From Thalassospira povalilytica (GTDB lineage: Bacteria > Pseudomonadota > Alphaproteobacteria > Rhodospirillales > Thalassospiraceae), in the NCBI RefSeq assembly GCF_002844235.1, contig NZ_PGTS01000002.1:1-64000 (forward strand): 64,000 nucleotides of DNA. Direction: 5' to 3'. Position numbers and translations under genes: made by a program. The notes below the pieces were generated by a model, which saw nothing but the letters and a program-made list of their open reading frames with translations, ran no database searches and had not been told where the DNA came from. How positions within the stretch are numbered: the first letter of the stretch is position 1; each line of letters starts with the position of its first letter. Of the stretch, positions 47,977-58,998 are shown in pieces.

Positions 47977-48154
47977 TCCATTCTCCGAGAAACGGGGCCA
48001 GGACAGTGGGCAAGGGATCTACAATCTCTGATCGTAATATCTGACCAGAGTTCGCTTACGCTTGCAATGTCCGATTTTCTGGAATGATCCTAAAGGGTTG
48101 TCACGTGCCGTTCTTTGATGTCGCGCAAATTAGAAAGTACCAGTTTACGAAAGC

Positions 48155-48463
48155 TCACATCTCAAGATCAAACACCACCAATCCCGCCAAACCACCGTCA
48201 AGCATCCCGACCAGTTGCCCGCCAAGTTTCTGATGCTCGGGATGTTCAAGATAGGCATCGCGCGCGGCGGCATCATCAAAATCGATGCAGAACCCGTGAC
48301 GGAAACCCTGTTCAAGGTTTTCCGGGCTGACCGATATGCCGCCGTCAAAGCCCCGCATGCCGGGGATGAGCGTGCCGAGATTGGCAAGGGCATCAAACAG
48401 GGATGTGATGTCATCCTGTTTGATGCCCGATTGGAATTTGACCAGAACGATATGGCGGATCAT
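48155..48463 (-). CDS. Dabb-family (stress-responsive A/B barrel) protein
   Basis: This 102-aa dimeric alpha/beta-barrel protein starts M-I-R-H-I-V-L-V-K-F, the usual Dabb opening. Later it has G-F-C-I-D-F-D-D-A-A-A-R-D-A-Y-L-E-H-P-E-H, which is also characteristic. Functions vary from stress proteins to small cyclases, and none can be assigned here. I chose the ATG at 48463, preceded by AAAGG; an earlier in-frame start would add 13 residues without family character. Confidence 0.85.
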   Translation of the reverse strand: MIRHIVLVKFQSGIKQDDITSLFDALANLGTLIPGMRGFDGGISVSPENLEQGFRHGFCIDFDDAAARDAYLEHPEHQKLGGQLVGMLDGGLAGLVVFDLEM

Positions 48464-48540
48464 GACAAGACCTTTGTGAAGGTTAGCTTTGTCTGATTTC
48501 ACCTTTGTTTCGTTTGGTCTGTCAACTGATGTGAACGTGA

Positions 48541-50878
<2,338 letters not shown>

Positions 50879-50881
50879 TTT

Positions 50882-51274
50882 TTTGGAAGTGCGGTCACCG
50901 AAGTTCGGCTGCCGCCCCTGTCCCCTAACGACTTGTGAAAAGGCCGCATCGACCCCAACCGCTTTGTGGCGCTGACATCCGCCAACCACGCCAAGCTGTA
51001 TGGCATGTACCCGCAAAAGGGCACGATTGCGATTGGCTCAGACGCCGATCTTGCTCTTTGGGACCCCAACAGAAACGTCACCATCACCAACGACATCCTG
51101 CAACAGGGCTGCGACTACAGTCCCCATGAAGGCCTTGAAGTCAAAGGCTGGCCGGTCCACACCATCGTGCGCGGCAAAACCGTGGTGAAGGGCGGGGAAG
51201 TCACCGGACAGAAGGGCGATGGCAAATATTTGCCACAGCAGAAATCAAATCTGGTGACGTCAACGCCGATCTGA
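50882..51274 (+). pseudogene. C-terminal remnant of a D-hydantoinase/dihydropyrimidinase gene
   Basis: The frame encodes the last quarter of a cyclic amidohydrolase: T-E-V-R-L-P-P-L, a stop codon (TGA at 50936), then K-G-R-I-D-P-N-R-F-V-A-L-T-S. It continues with N-H-A-K-L-Y-G-M-Y-P-Q-K-G-T-I-A-I-G-S-D-A-D, W-D-P-N, and V-K-G-W-P-V-H-T-I-V-R-G. This order matches the family's C-terminal segment. The catalytic zinc-binding two thirds are missing, because the remnant begins right after dgdR. The piece is therefore truncated, interrupted and non-functional. Confidence 0.85.
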
Positions 51275-51378
51275 GCAGACCGGCGATCGCTTGCGGATAA
51301 CGCCATTTGAGAAAAAGCCTCACTGTAACAAAGTGCAAGGTTAGACTCTCGAAAACGCTTCGAGAAAGCAAAAGAGTT

Positions 51379-51741
51379 CTAGATATCGTAACCTAGGTGT
51401 CTTGCAAGAGGTCCGTAATCAAGTGTGGAATACATGGTCTGATAGGAGGCGCTACTGCCAGGCTGAGTCGCTATTTTTTTGCTCTGGTAAGCTGATAGAA
51501 TCTTTTGCAGGTCATTTTTATTGCTAACTTTTATCATAAAGATTTTGCCTGCTTTAGTTGTGGCCCACTCACCGCTGATTTGAGTTTTAAGCCATTCGCA
51601 GAAAAGTCCATATGGCGTTGGTAGCCTTTTTCCTGAGTTGTCGAACTTTATCCGTGTTGGTAGTGCTGGTGGACAAACGCAAGAAATTTGGTATGCGTTT
51701 GGATGGTCAATCGTGAAATTGTTCCAGCTTTTCTTGGTCAT
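51379..51741 (-). CDS. Unknown 120-aa partner of the OLD-family ATPase
   Basis: I do not recognise this protein. It starts M-T-K-K-S-W-N-N-F and has no signal peptide or TM helix. It is moderately basic and contains a W-A-T-T-K-A-G-K-I-F-M-I-K-V segment that looks like a beta hairpin, with a Ser/Tyr-rich C-terminus. AAGGAA precedes the ATG, and the start lies 21 bases after the ATPase stop, so the two form an operon. Base composition is AT-richer than the housekeeping genes. A regulator, antitoxin-like or effector role is possible but not shown. Confidence 0.6.
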   Translation of the reverse strand: MTKKSWNNFTIDHPNAYQISCVCPPALPTRIKFDNSGKRLPTPYGLFCEWLKTQISGEWATTKAGKIFMIKVSNKNDLQKILSAYQSKKIATQPGSSASYQTMYSTLDYGPLARHLGYDI

Positions 51742-51762
51742 CTCTCTGTTCCTTCTTGATGA

Positions 51763-53781
51763 TTATTTAATGCAGTTATTGATTGTGGAAATTATACTTT
51801 TCCATTGATCGCGCTCATCAGTGGTCAATTCGCTGGAAGTATGGTCTCTAGACCATTGGAGGAAGGCTTTCGCCAGCCGATATTTTGAGAAATCTGTGAT
51901 CTCTTTTTCAAATATGCTGACAACTGATCGTGCTGGTTGTTCTGTTGCCGTTTTTTCAATGTCCCATCCTAGTTGGGACTTCGCAATTCTGACAAGAGTC
52001 TCGCGGAGCATGTCTTCGATTTCGGAAGACTTGATAGGGTTTCTTAAAAAATCTTTTGTGCGAAGAATGTTCTTCTTGCCCAGGGTGTGAATGAGCGTTT
52101 CTTGTTTGGCTGCTTGTTCACCTGCGCTATCAGAGTCGAGCAATGCCGCTACTTTGAAACCTTGCGCGTGCAAAATCGTAGCAAAATAAATTACTTTTCC
52201 AGCAGTATTGGCTGGTACCAACGCGATTTTATCGTTGAGTTTTGCTTCCCCTGAATCCCGCAATAGAGCAGCGACAGCATCTACATACCAATAATCCGTT
52301 AGGCCCTCTAATATCAGGTTCTGTTTTTGAGTGAAAAGGCTCTGGGCAAGGTCATATCCGAGAGCTTCTTGTAGCGGCAGAAGGGCTGCAGGGTCATTGG
52401 CCGTCACTGATGTGTGAACTTTGGTACCCGTTTCGCGACTTTCCATTTCGACAACCCGAACTGAGTCGAGTTCGTCCGGGCCGACTAGGAATGGAGAATG
52501 TGTCGTATAGATCGTTTGATTGTTGGCTGCCAAGCGAGATATTGTCTTTCGAAATTCTCTCTGCTTCAGTGCATGTAAACTCTGCCCTGGTTCGTCAAGA
52601 AGCAGGATAGCGTTTTTGTGATCTCCCTCAGCCTCCGCAAAAAATACTACGAAAAAGGATACAAGCCATTGAAATCCTTCGGAGCGTTGATCAAGCTCAA
52701 CTTCAACGCCGAGATCGTCTTCTACCGTGACTTTAAGATACTGACCGTCTGCCCTTAAACGAAGTTTGGCTGCCTCTCCTTTGTTTTCGTCCGGATTCCA
52801 TACGGATCTTATTTCCCGTGTTAGGTTTACTTCCGCAGAATTTAAAAGATACTGGCGCTCATCAAGCTGGGCGCGAAATGCGTCAAGTGCTTCAGGATCA
52901 GATGCGTCTGGCTCTGGGGCTCTACCCATGTCAGAAAGTTCCTTAGCATCGAAGCCTAGTAGATTCAGTAAGCATACATTGCCGTAATCATATCTTTCGT
53001 CATCCAATGAGCCGTTTGCTATCCGGGATGCAAGTTGATTCAAATGAATCAGTGGGCGAACTCTAAAATAGTTGCTGAACAAAACGAATGTTGGAACTCT
53101 CTCACGAAGATAATGGACAGCTTTGTTCCGTAATGTGGAAATACTTATTTCGTATTTTAGTCTGTCAAAACGTTCTTCTTGTTTATGATCATCTTCGTCA
53201 ACCAAGTTGAAAATGCTTTCAAGCCAGTTTAGTAGCGATTCTGATTTTTGTCCCTCAATGATCTCATTGGGCGGCCATCCGTCTGTAATCTCTGATAGCT
53301 GACTGGTTGGAGATTCTGTCTCGTTTTCTTCTGTCGGCACAAAACGGGTTTCGATATGTGACGCCAGACGCTTTAGGTCTTTTTCAATATCCGAAAACGT
53401 TGGTTTCGCTGGTGCATTAGAAAGGCGGTTCCCGGTCGAGTTATCCAGATTGCGCCAAAGTACATAGTTGGCATCTTTCATTCCTTCGGGGAGGAATTCT
53501 CGATCATGGTCGTCAAGTTCGAATTCTGCTTCCACAACGCGGACCTTTGATGGGTCTACGTGCCCTAGTTTGATTTTGCTGTATTGGGCTCGGGGAAAGT
53601 CACGAAGCGGGTTTAGTTTTTTGATATTCTCAGGAGGGTTTAAATGTTGGATGGCTTGGAGTAAGGCGGTCTTACCTGCTTCATTGGGGCCAACCATGAT
53701 TGTTTTGTCTGAATCAAGATCAAATTCACCGCTGTCGATTATGGAGCGATAATTTTGTACACGGACTTTTCTGATTCTCAT
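51763..53781 (-). CDS. OLD-family ATPase with Toprim nuclease domain, probable phage defence
   Basis: This 672-aa protein has an ABC-type ATPase: R-N/Y-R-S-I near the start, Walker A G-P-N-E-A-G-K-T at 31-38, and a coiled insertion. Walker B L-L-L-D-E-P-G-Q-S-L-H-A follows near residue 390. A Toprim domain comes after it: L-I-L-E-G-L-T-D with the catalytic Glu, and L-L-D-S-D-S-A-G with the DxD pair. This order defines OLD nucleases, which act in phage exclusion. No UvrD-like helicase lies beside it, so it is class 1 rather than Gabija. The start follows GGAGGGG. The gene is AT-rich and lies in an island of foreign character. Confidence 0.85.
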   Translation of the reverse strand: MRIRKVRVQNYRSIIDSGEFDLDSDKTIMVGPNEAGKTALLQAIQHLNPPENIKKLNPLRDFPRAQYSKIKLGHVDPSKVRVVEAEFELDDHDREFLPEGMKDANYVLWRNLDNSTGNRLSNAPAKPTFSDIEKDLKRLASHIETRFVPTEENETESPTSQLSEITDGWPPNEIIEGQKSESLLNWLESIFNLVDEDDHKQEERFDRLKYEISISTLRNKAVHYLRERVPTFVLFSNYFRVRPLIHLNQLASRIANGSLDDERYDYGNVCLLNLLGFDAKELSDMGRAPEPDASDPEALDAFRAQLDERQYLLNSAEVNLTREIRSVWNPDENKGEAAKLRLRADGQYLKVTVEDDLGVEVELDQRSEGFQWLVSFFVVFFAEAEGDHKNAILLLDEPGQSLHALKQREFRKTISRLAANNQTIYTTHSPFLVGPDELDSVRVVEMESRETGTKVHTSVTANDPAALLPLQEALGYDLAQSLFTQKQNLILEGLTDYWYVDAVAALLRDSGEAKLNDKIALVPANTAGKVIYFATILHAQGFKVAALLDSDSAGEQAAKQETLIHTLGKKNILRTKDFLRNPIKSSEIEDMLRETLVRIAKSQLGWDIEKTATEQPARSVVSIFEKEITDFSKYRLAKAFLQWSRDHTSSELTTDERDQWKSIISTINNCIK

Positions 53782-54344
53782 TTTGGTCCCCTCCCTAGAG
53801 CCGGTCAAAGGTGAGCGAGATTCACCTGCGGCTTGAAGCGAATTTGGGAGCTGCGGATGTCTAGTTGGTTGTCGTTGAAAGCAGATTTACACAAAAAGCC
53901 CCGCCGCAATTACGTATTTCTCGTATTGTTAATGTTGATCTTAAAATATTCAACTATAAATAATGTTAAGCGAGGGCGGATGTTTCAATCGATACAACTG
54001 AAACGATGTGGTCGTCAGACCACTTTAATGTTTGAGCGTTTGATCATTTTCATCAAATCGGTTTTCGGATGCTGGGGCTTGGCCCTTCATAACGATCCAC
54101 CTAGCAGCGGCATGAGTAGCCAGTCACTGCATGTTTTGGAGGCCGGTCGCATCCACCTTCTTTTTCCAGCTAAGGTCAAACAGCTATCAGGATAATCTTG
54201 GAGATACAATTTCGATTATAGTTATTCAATTAAAGATTGTCATTCGTTGATGTTTGTTTATGTTGTGGCTTGTCGGCGTCGAGGGCAAATGACATAGGCA
54301 CAATTTTCCGCAGCTAAGTTTTGTTTCGCAAAGTGGAGGGTGTA
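53782..54344. other. 563-base region between the island genes
   Basis: It contains the promoter area of the OLD-family gene, a hairpin GTGGTC/GACCAC (54008-54023), and the decayed oxidase end listed separately. An open frame across it (53833-54195) runs through the remnant and is not accepted as a gene. Confidence 0.5.
54044..54171 (-). pseudogene. Decayed copy of the 3' end of the YdiJ-type oxidase gene
   Basis: On the minus strand this segment reads S-W-K-K-K-V-D-A-T-G-L-Q-N-M, then after a frameshift V/L-T/A-G-Y-S-C-R-C, then R-Y-E-G. The intact gene reads S-W-K-K-K-V-D-A-T-G-A-E-N-M and continues L-V-T-G-Y-S-C-R-C. By eye the best part (54066-54171) is roughly three quarters identical to 54873-54981, with small indels. 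It is in the same orientation, about 807 bases away. A stop and frameshifts make it non-functional. Confidence 0.8.
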
Positions 54345-54758
54345 ATGGGAAATGATAGAGAAGATATGATTCAATTTGATAAATCAGAATTGAATGAACT
54401 GGTTGACGCTCAAAATGAAATCTTGTGGAAGTTCTCGCGTCAGGTCGATGAGTGGGCCAACAATTATGCCAACATGCCTGTTGCGCGGCGGCCATCTTGG
54501 ATTGGCATCATCCTCATAGCATTGGCAATTTTGCTCGATCTAAATATTGTTCAGTTCATTTCACTAAAGTCAGAAGGCTTCACTCAATTGATTTTTGTGA
54601 CTGGTATGATCGCATTGGGTTTAGGTGCGTTTTTGGAGGCTGCGTTGACCCTCGTGCAACATCGAGTGGACAAAAAAAGAAGAGAAGATATCGAGGAGTT
54701 GCTGAAGGAAGCGAGAAAGAATGAAGATAAATGGTTCTCTCGGATCGTTGGAAGATGA
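54345..54758 (+). CDS. Small two-TM membrane protein of unknown function
   Basis: I do not recognise this 137-aa protein. A polar, Glu/Asp-rich N-terminal helix region (residues 1-45) is followed by two TM helices near 52-70 and 80-102. A charged C-terminal coiled-coil-like tail (K-K-R-R-E-D-I-E-E-L-L-K-E-A-R-K) ends it. It starts after GGAGGG. It lies between the decayed and the intact copy of the oxidase gene end, in AT-rich DNA. Small two-TM proteins often serve as effectors in defence loci, but that is only a guess. Confidence 0.7.
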   Translation: MGNDREDMIQFDKSELNELVDAQNEILWKFSRQVDEWANNYANMPVARRPSWIGIILIALAILLDLNIVQFISLKSEGFTQLIFVTGMIALGLGAFLEAALTLVQHRVDKKRREDIEELLKEARKNEDKWFSRIVGR

Positions 54759-54827
54759 TTAATGCTCAAATATCTCCTTGGAATTTGAGCTAGTCTCTTT
54801 GCGGATATTAAAATGAAATATGTTTGG

Positions 54828-57800
54828 CTAAGGTGAGGTTGATTGATTCATCATCTGAGCTAAATACTCCACCGGATGCTGTGGCTTCACACCTTCATAA
54901 CGTTTGACCTGACAGCGACACGAATAGCCGGTCACCAGCATGTTTTCCGCCCCCGTCGCATCGACCTTCTTTTTCCAGCTCAGCTCATACAACTCGCGCG
55001 AGGTTTCCTGATGGCGGGTTTCGTGGCCGTAAACGCCGGCCATGCCACAACATCCGGTTTTCTCGGTTGTCAGTTTAAGACCGAACGCCTCAAAGATTTT
55101 CTGCCATTTTACGCCGACATCCGGGATCGATGTTTTTTCCGTGCAATGGGGGAACAGGCTTGCCGGAATGTCCATGTTAACGGCGTTATCAATTTTCGGT
55201 GCCGTAAGGCGACCGTCACTGATTTCAGACGCCAGCCATTCATGGAACAGGTGCACGCGATAATCCGGCCGATCTGAAAGGCGCTGGGCGTATTCCTGGC
55301 GATAGGTCAGGGTGACGCTGGCCTCGATCCCGACCATGGCGACACCGGATTTGGCAAGGCGGCCGTAAACAATATCGTTCTGCTTGGCCTGATAATCGAA
55401 TTTCTTGAGGAACCCTTTGACATGCATGGCCTTACCATTGGGGCGATAGGGCGGCACAAATACCCGGTATCCAAGGCGTTGCAAAAGGTCCACATGGGCA
55501 AGGAACACGTCGGTGTCATAATGCGTGGTAAAGCAATCCTGCAGGATAATCACCGACCTGGCCTTTTCATCGGCACTCAGGCCATCAAGATCAGCCTGCC
55601 GGAATTTGCCAATGCCACGCGCACGTAAGCCCGATTTAAGGCCCCGGGTGTCAAGCTTTGGCAAATCGGTCAGGCCGATGAAGCGTTTGAAAATCCATGG
55701 CATCGGCGGGATCGATTGCAGGGCATTGAACAGGCCCGGCGCGCTTGCCAGAAGCGGCGCCATATATTCAAGTTTCGCAATGACGTAATCCTTCACCGGG
55801 CGCTTGTAGCGGGTGTGATAGGTCTCAAGGAACCGGGATTTCATTTCCGGGATATCGACCTTGACCGGGCATTGCCCCGCGCACGCCTTGCATGACAGGC
55901 AACCGGCCATCGATTCATACACATCGTGCGAAAAATCGCGCCCGTTGATCACCGCCAAATCCTGGTTCATCGGGTCGGTGCCGACCGAAAGCTGTCGGAT
56001 CCATTCGCGCAGCATTCCCGCGCGGCCCTTGGGCGAATGCACGCGCGACCGCGTGACCTTATAGGACGGGCACATGGCATCCATCAGATCCCAGTTAAAG
56101 CAGGCCCCGTTGCCGTTGCACCGCGTCGCATTAAGGTACTCATCACGAAGCGCATCTTCGATCTGGCGATCAAGTTGCCCGCGCATCGGGGCTTCGTCGA
56201 TTGCCGTGATCGGGATGTCTTTGGAATAGGGGGATGCGATCTTGCCGGGGTTTAATTGTCCTTCCGGGTCAAAGGCTTCCTTGATGCGGCGAAGAACGTC
56301 ATAAAGCTCCGGCCCGAAATAGATCGGGCTGTATTCACCGCGGAAACCCTTGCCATGTTCGCCCCAGATCAGGCCGTTATAGCGTTTGGTCAATTCCGCG
56401 ACCGCGTCCGAAACCCGGCGCAGGCGCGCTTCGTCTTCTTCGTCGCACATATCAAGCAGCGGCCGCACATGCAGGCACCCGACATCGACATGGCCAAACA
56501 TGCCGTAATCAAGGCCCTCGGCATCAAGGAGTGCGCGGAATTCGGCGATAAAATCGGCAAGGTTTTCGGGCGGTACGGCGGTATCTTCGACGAATGGTGT
56601 CGCGCGGCGTTTGCCTTCTAGATTGCCCAGCAACCCCACCGATTTAGCCCGGATTGACCAGATTGCGGCGATCTGGCCAGGGTCGGTTGCCTGCACAAAG
56701 CCGATCGGGGCGTAAGCCGTGTCGGGATTGCCATCAAGATAAGCGCGCAATTCGTCCTGTTTGGCAGCAACTTCTTCGGGCGTTTCGCCAACAAATTCAA
56801 CGACGTTAAAGCCGCGCGTGGCAACGGTACTGTTTTCCGTACCCAAAAGCTTGCCCAGCATGTGCCAGCTTTCATCCTGCTCGGCCAATTTCATGACCTT
56901 GTCATCAATACTTTCAATCGCCACAGGATCAAATTTTACAAGGGCTTGCACGTGACGAAGGGCCGAATCAAAGCTGTCATACCGGACAACGGTGATCGCC
57001 TTGTGTTTGGGCAGCGGAATGACGCGGAAGGTGATTTCCTTGACCATGCCAAGGCTGCCCTCGGCCCCGGCAATCAGGAAGGAAAGGTTCATATCCCCTT
57101 GATCGGAAACGGCTTCCTTAAGGTTATAGCCGGTCAATCCCCGGTTCATTTCCGGGAAAGTGGCATTGATCTGATCGCGACGCGGGGCGATTTCGTCATG
57201 GACCTTGCGATAAAGCGCGCCAACACGGTCGTCGCGGGACATGATTTCCTTTGCTTTATCGGCACTTAGGGCCGATGTGCGGAAATCGGTGCCGTCAATC
57301 AGAACCGTGGTCATGTCATGGATATAGTGACTTGTTTTGCCATAAATCCGCGATCCCTTGCCCGAGCTGTCCGATCCGATCATGCCGCCAACCGTGGCAC
57401 GGCTCGCGGTCGAGACGGCGGGCGGGAAGAAATAGCCATGCGGTTTCAGCCAGGCATTAAGCTGATCAAGCACCACGCCCGGTTCAACATGAACCAGTCC
57501 CTTTTCCGCATCAAAACCCAGTATGTGATTGAGATACTTGGAAGTATCGAGAATGATGGTGTTATTTAGCGACTGGCCATTGGTGCCCGTACCGCCGCCG
57601 CGCGGGGTGATTTTCACCTCGCTGAATTTTTCGCGACCGGCCATTTCCATGACGATATTGATGTCATCGCGGGTGCGCGGCTGCAACACCGCACGGGGCA
57701 TCACCTGATAGACGCTGTTGTCCGTCGCATGGATCAGGCGGGTCGGGAAATCTGCATGGATCTCGCCGCTAAATTTTCCTTCGGTTTCAAGGGTTTTGAG

Positions 57801-57890
57801 GAAACTTAGCGTCAAACTGTCCAGCGACCGGTCCGGGGTCAGGCGGGGCAATTTGGCAATAACGCTTTTGGCGGCGGTCGCGGCGGGCAT
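54828..57890 (-). CDS. ydiJ: YdiJ-type FAD and Fe-S oxidoreductase (D-2-hydroxyacid dehydrogenase)
   Basis: This large flavo-iron-sulfur protein starts with an FAD-binding domain (P-R-G-G-G-T-G-T-N-G-Q-S). An FAD-oxidase C-terminal domain follows (M-F-G-H-V-D-V-G-C-L-H). Next is a 4Fe-4S region with C-L-S-C-K-A-C-A-G-Q-C-P, and at the end a CCG domain with E-K-T-G-C-C-G-M-A-G. This matches E. coli YdiJ (about 1018 aa), linked to D-2-hydroxyglutarate or D-lactate-like oxidation. The ATG at 57890 after GAGAG gives 1020 aa. A longer frame from 57995 would add a 35-residue repeat-encoded leader. Confidence 0.9.
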   Translation of the reverse strand: MPAATAAKSVIAKLPRLTPDRSLDSLTLSFLKTLETEGKFSGEIHADFPTRLIHATDNSVYQVMPRAVLQPRTRDDINIVMEMAGREKFSEVKITPRGGGTGTNGQSLNNTIILDTSKYLNHILGFDAEKGLVHVEPGVVLDQLNAWLKPHGYFFPPAVSTASRATVGGMIGSDSSGKGSRIYGKTSHYIHDMTTVLIDGTDFRTSALSADKAKEIMSRDDRVGALYRKVHDEIAPRRDQINATFPEMNRGLTGYNLKEAVSDQGDMNLSFLIAGAEGSLGMVKEITFRVIPLPKHKAITVVRYDSFDSALRHVQALVKFDPVAIESIDDKVMKLAEQDESWHMLGKLLGTENSTVATRGFNVVEFVGETPEEVAAKQDELRAYLDGNPDTAYAPIGFVQATDPGQIAAIWSIRAKSVGLLGNLEGKRRATPFVEDTAVPPENLADFIAEFRALLDAEGLDYGMFGHVDVGCLHVRPLLDMCDEEDEARLRRVSDAVAELTKRYNGLIWGEHGKGFRGEYSPIYFGPELYDVLRRIKEAFDPEGQLNPGKIASPYSKDIPITAIDEAPMRGQLDRQIEDALRDEYLNATRCNGNGACFNWDLMDAMCPSYKVTRSRVHSPKGRAGMLREWIRQLSVGTDPMNQDLAVINGRDFSHDVYESMAGCLSCKACAGQCPVKVDIPEMKSRFLETYHTRYKRPVKDYVIAKLEYMAPLLASAPGLFNALQSIPPMPWIFKRFIGLTDLPKLDTRGLKSGLRARGIGKFRQADLDGLSADEKARSVIILQDCFTTHYDTDVFLAHVDLLQRLGYRVFVPPYRPNGKAMHVKGFLKKFDYQAKQNDIVYGRLAKSGVAMVGIEASVTLTYRQEYAQRLSDRPDYRVHLFHEWLASEISDGRLTAPKIDNAVNMDIPASLFPHCTEKTSIPDVGVKWQKIFEAFGLKLTTEKTGCCGMAGVYGHETRHQETSRELYELSWKKKVDATGAENMLVTGYSCRCQVKRYEGVKPQHPVEYLAQMMNQSTSP

Positions 57891-57915
57891 GGTGATCTCT
57901 CTGTCTGCGATCCCC

Positions 57916-58011
57916 CGGCTGGATGCCGGTTTGGTTCCGGGTTTGATGCCAGATCTGATAGCAAGTCTGATACCGGACTTGATATCGGATTTCATGGCGG
58001 ATCTGGCACCG
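57916..58011. repeat. Degenerate 12-bp tandem repeat
   Basis: About eight units of roughly GATCTGATACCG type, with a strict 12-base period. On the minus strand they encode four-residue units: S-D-I-K, S-G-I-R, L-A-I-R, S-G-I-K, P-G-T-K. The block lies at the 5' end of the oxidase frame. Confidence 0.75.
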
Positions 58012-58692
58012 GGGCGGGATCGATGTCATGGCAATTTTCCCTATTTGACCCGATCAGGATTAATTGGACAAATTGAAAATTCCGAATGATTATTAGTTTT
58101 TACCTAATAATCCCGACTGGAAAACCATGCTGCAAAGACCGACTTGCTGACACCTCCTGACAGAATTTTGGAATTCGGGCCCCTTTGCCGGGAAACCGGC
58201 GGCCGTTTTTAGCCAACGCAGCCTTTTATTTGTATGAGGATTTGTTTTCAGGCCGGGAAATTGGCATCGGGCATCGATCAAAGGGTGTGGATGCGCAGCC
58301 GCCAAAAAGTGCCGGTGTAAAGAAAAGTTTACAGCGCGTGGTGCTGTTTGGTTGAGCCGCGGCGGTTTGAGCTGTTCTGGCGTGAACCCGTCCTGGCAAC
58401 GGGGGGCTGGTTTGATGGTGTCTGGCCTGATGGTGTTTGGTCCGGACTGGCCTGGGCAGGGCATGTTTGGTTCGGTTCAGTTCGGGCAAGTTTGGTTTGG
58501 GCTGGTTGGCTCTGAGTTGGTCCGTTTCAGTGCGACCCAGCCCAGCGCGCTATAGCGCGGTTCAGTCGGCATTTGGTCGTCCGGCTGGCATGCGGATTAG
58601 GGATTTGGGTGTTTTGGGCATGGTTTCTGTGCCGGGGCATGAGGGGAAGGGCATGGGCGGAAGGCGTGAGCCGAAGGTCTTCCGGAGCCTTG

Positions 58693-58813
58693 CAGAAGCG
58701 GTGCAATCGCCGGGCAGAAGTTGTGCAGAAGCGGTGCAATAGCCAGGCGGAAGTCGTACAGTGACCGTGCAATAGCCGTGCAGCAGTCGGGGCGCAACTG
58801 TGCAGTAGCCGTT
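58693..58813. repeat. Degenerate 11-bp tandem repeat
   Basis: Eleven consecutive 11-base units follow a loose CAGAAGCGGTG / CAATAGCCGTG consensus, with only substitutions and no phase breaks. Similar units recur at 58866-58920 (CAGAAGCAGTG, CTGAAACTGTA). Weaker T/G-rich short repeats lie at 58410-58540. Confidence 0.75.
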
Positions 58814-58998
58814 TTGGCGGCGTGCGGATACAGATGTTCATATTGAAACTGCTCGGAAGCCGCTTGCAAGCTGCGCTGAAGCCGTTGGAAAGAATGCAGA
58901 AGCAGTGCTGAAACTGTACTGATGTTGTCGGTGATTTGATTGGGCTGTGATGGCCGGTATCACCGGGTCATAAATGGCCAAGAAAAGGGGGAGTTTCG

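Larger units (their letters stand above)
57891..58998. other. 1.1-kb gene-poor region with degenerate repeats
   Basis: It holds the promoter side of the YdiJ-type gene, a 12-bp repeat block, and an 11-bp repeat block. Several frames are open but are repeat-driven and have no family character. The LysR promoter is at the right end. Confidence 0.6.

Noticed and set aside
51379..53781. Gabija or PARIS defence system
   Set aside because: Gabija needs a UvrD-like helicase and PARIS needs a separate Toprim/DUF4435 protein. Neither is present; the Toprim domain is fused to the ATPase, as in class 1 OLD proteins.
53833..54195. A 120-residue plus-strand frame next to the OLD-family gene
   Set aside because: Its second half is the decayed oxidase end read on the wrong strand, and the first half has no coding character or ribosome site.
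58093..58869. Several small minus-strand frames with Leu-His-Arg-Phe-Cys type repeats
   Set aside because: They are translations of the 11-base repeat block and of GC-rich leader DNA; none has a start context or family likeness.
57891..58930. CRISPR array
   Set aside because: The repeats are 11 or 12 bases, degenerate and contiguous without spacers, and no cas genes are present.
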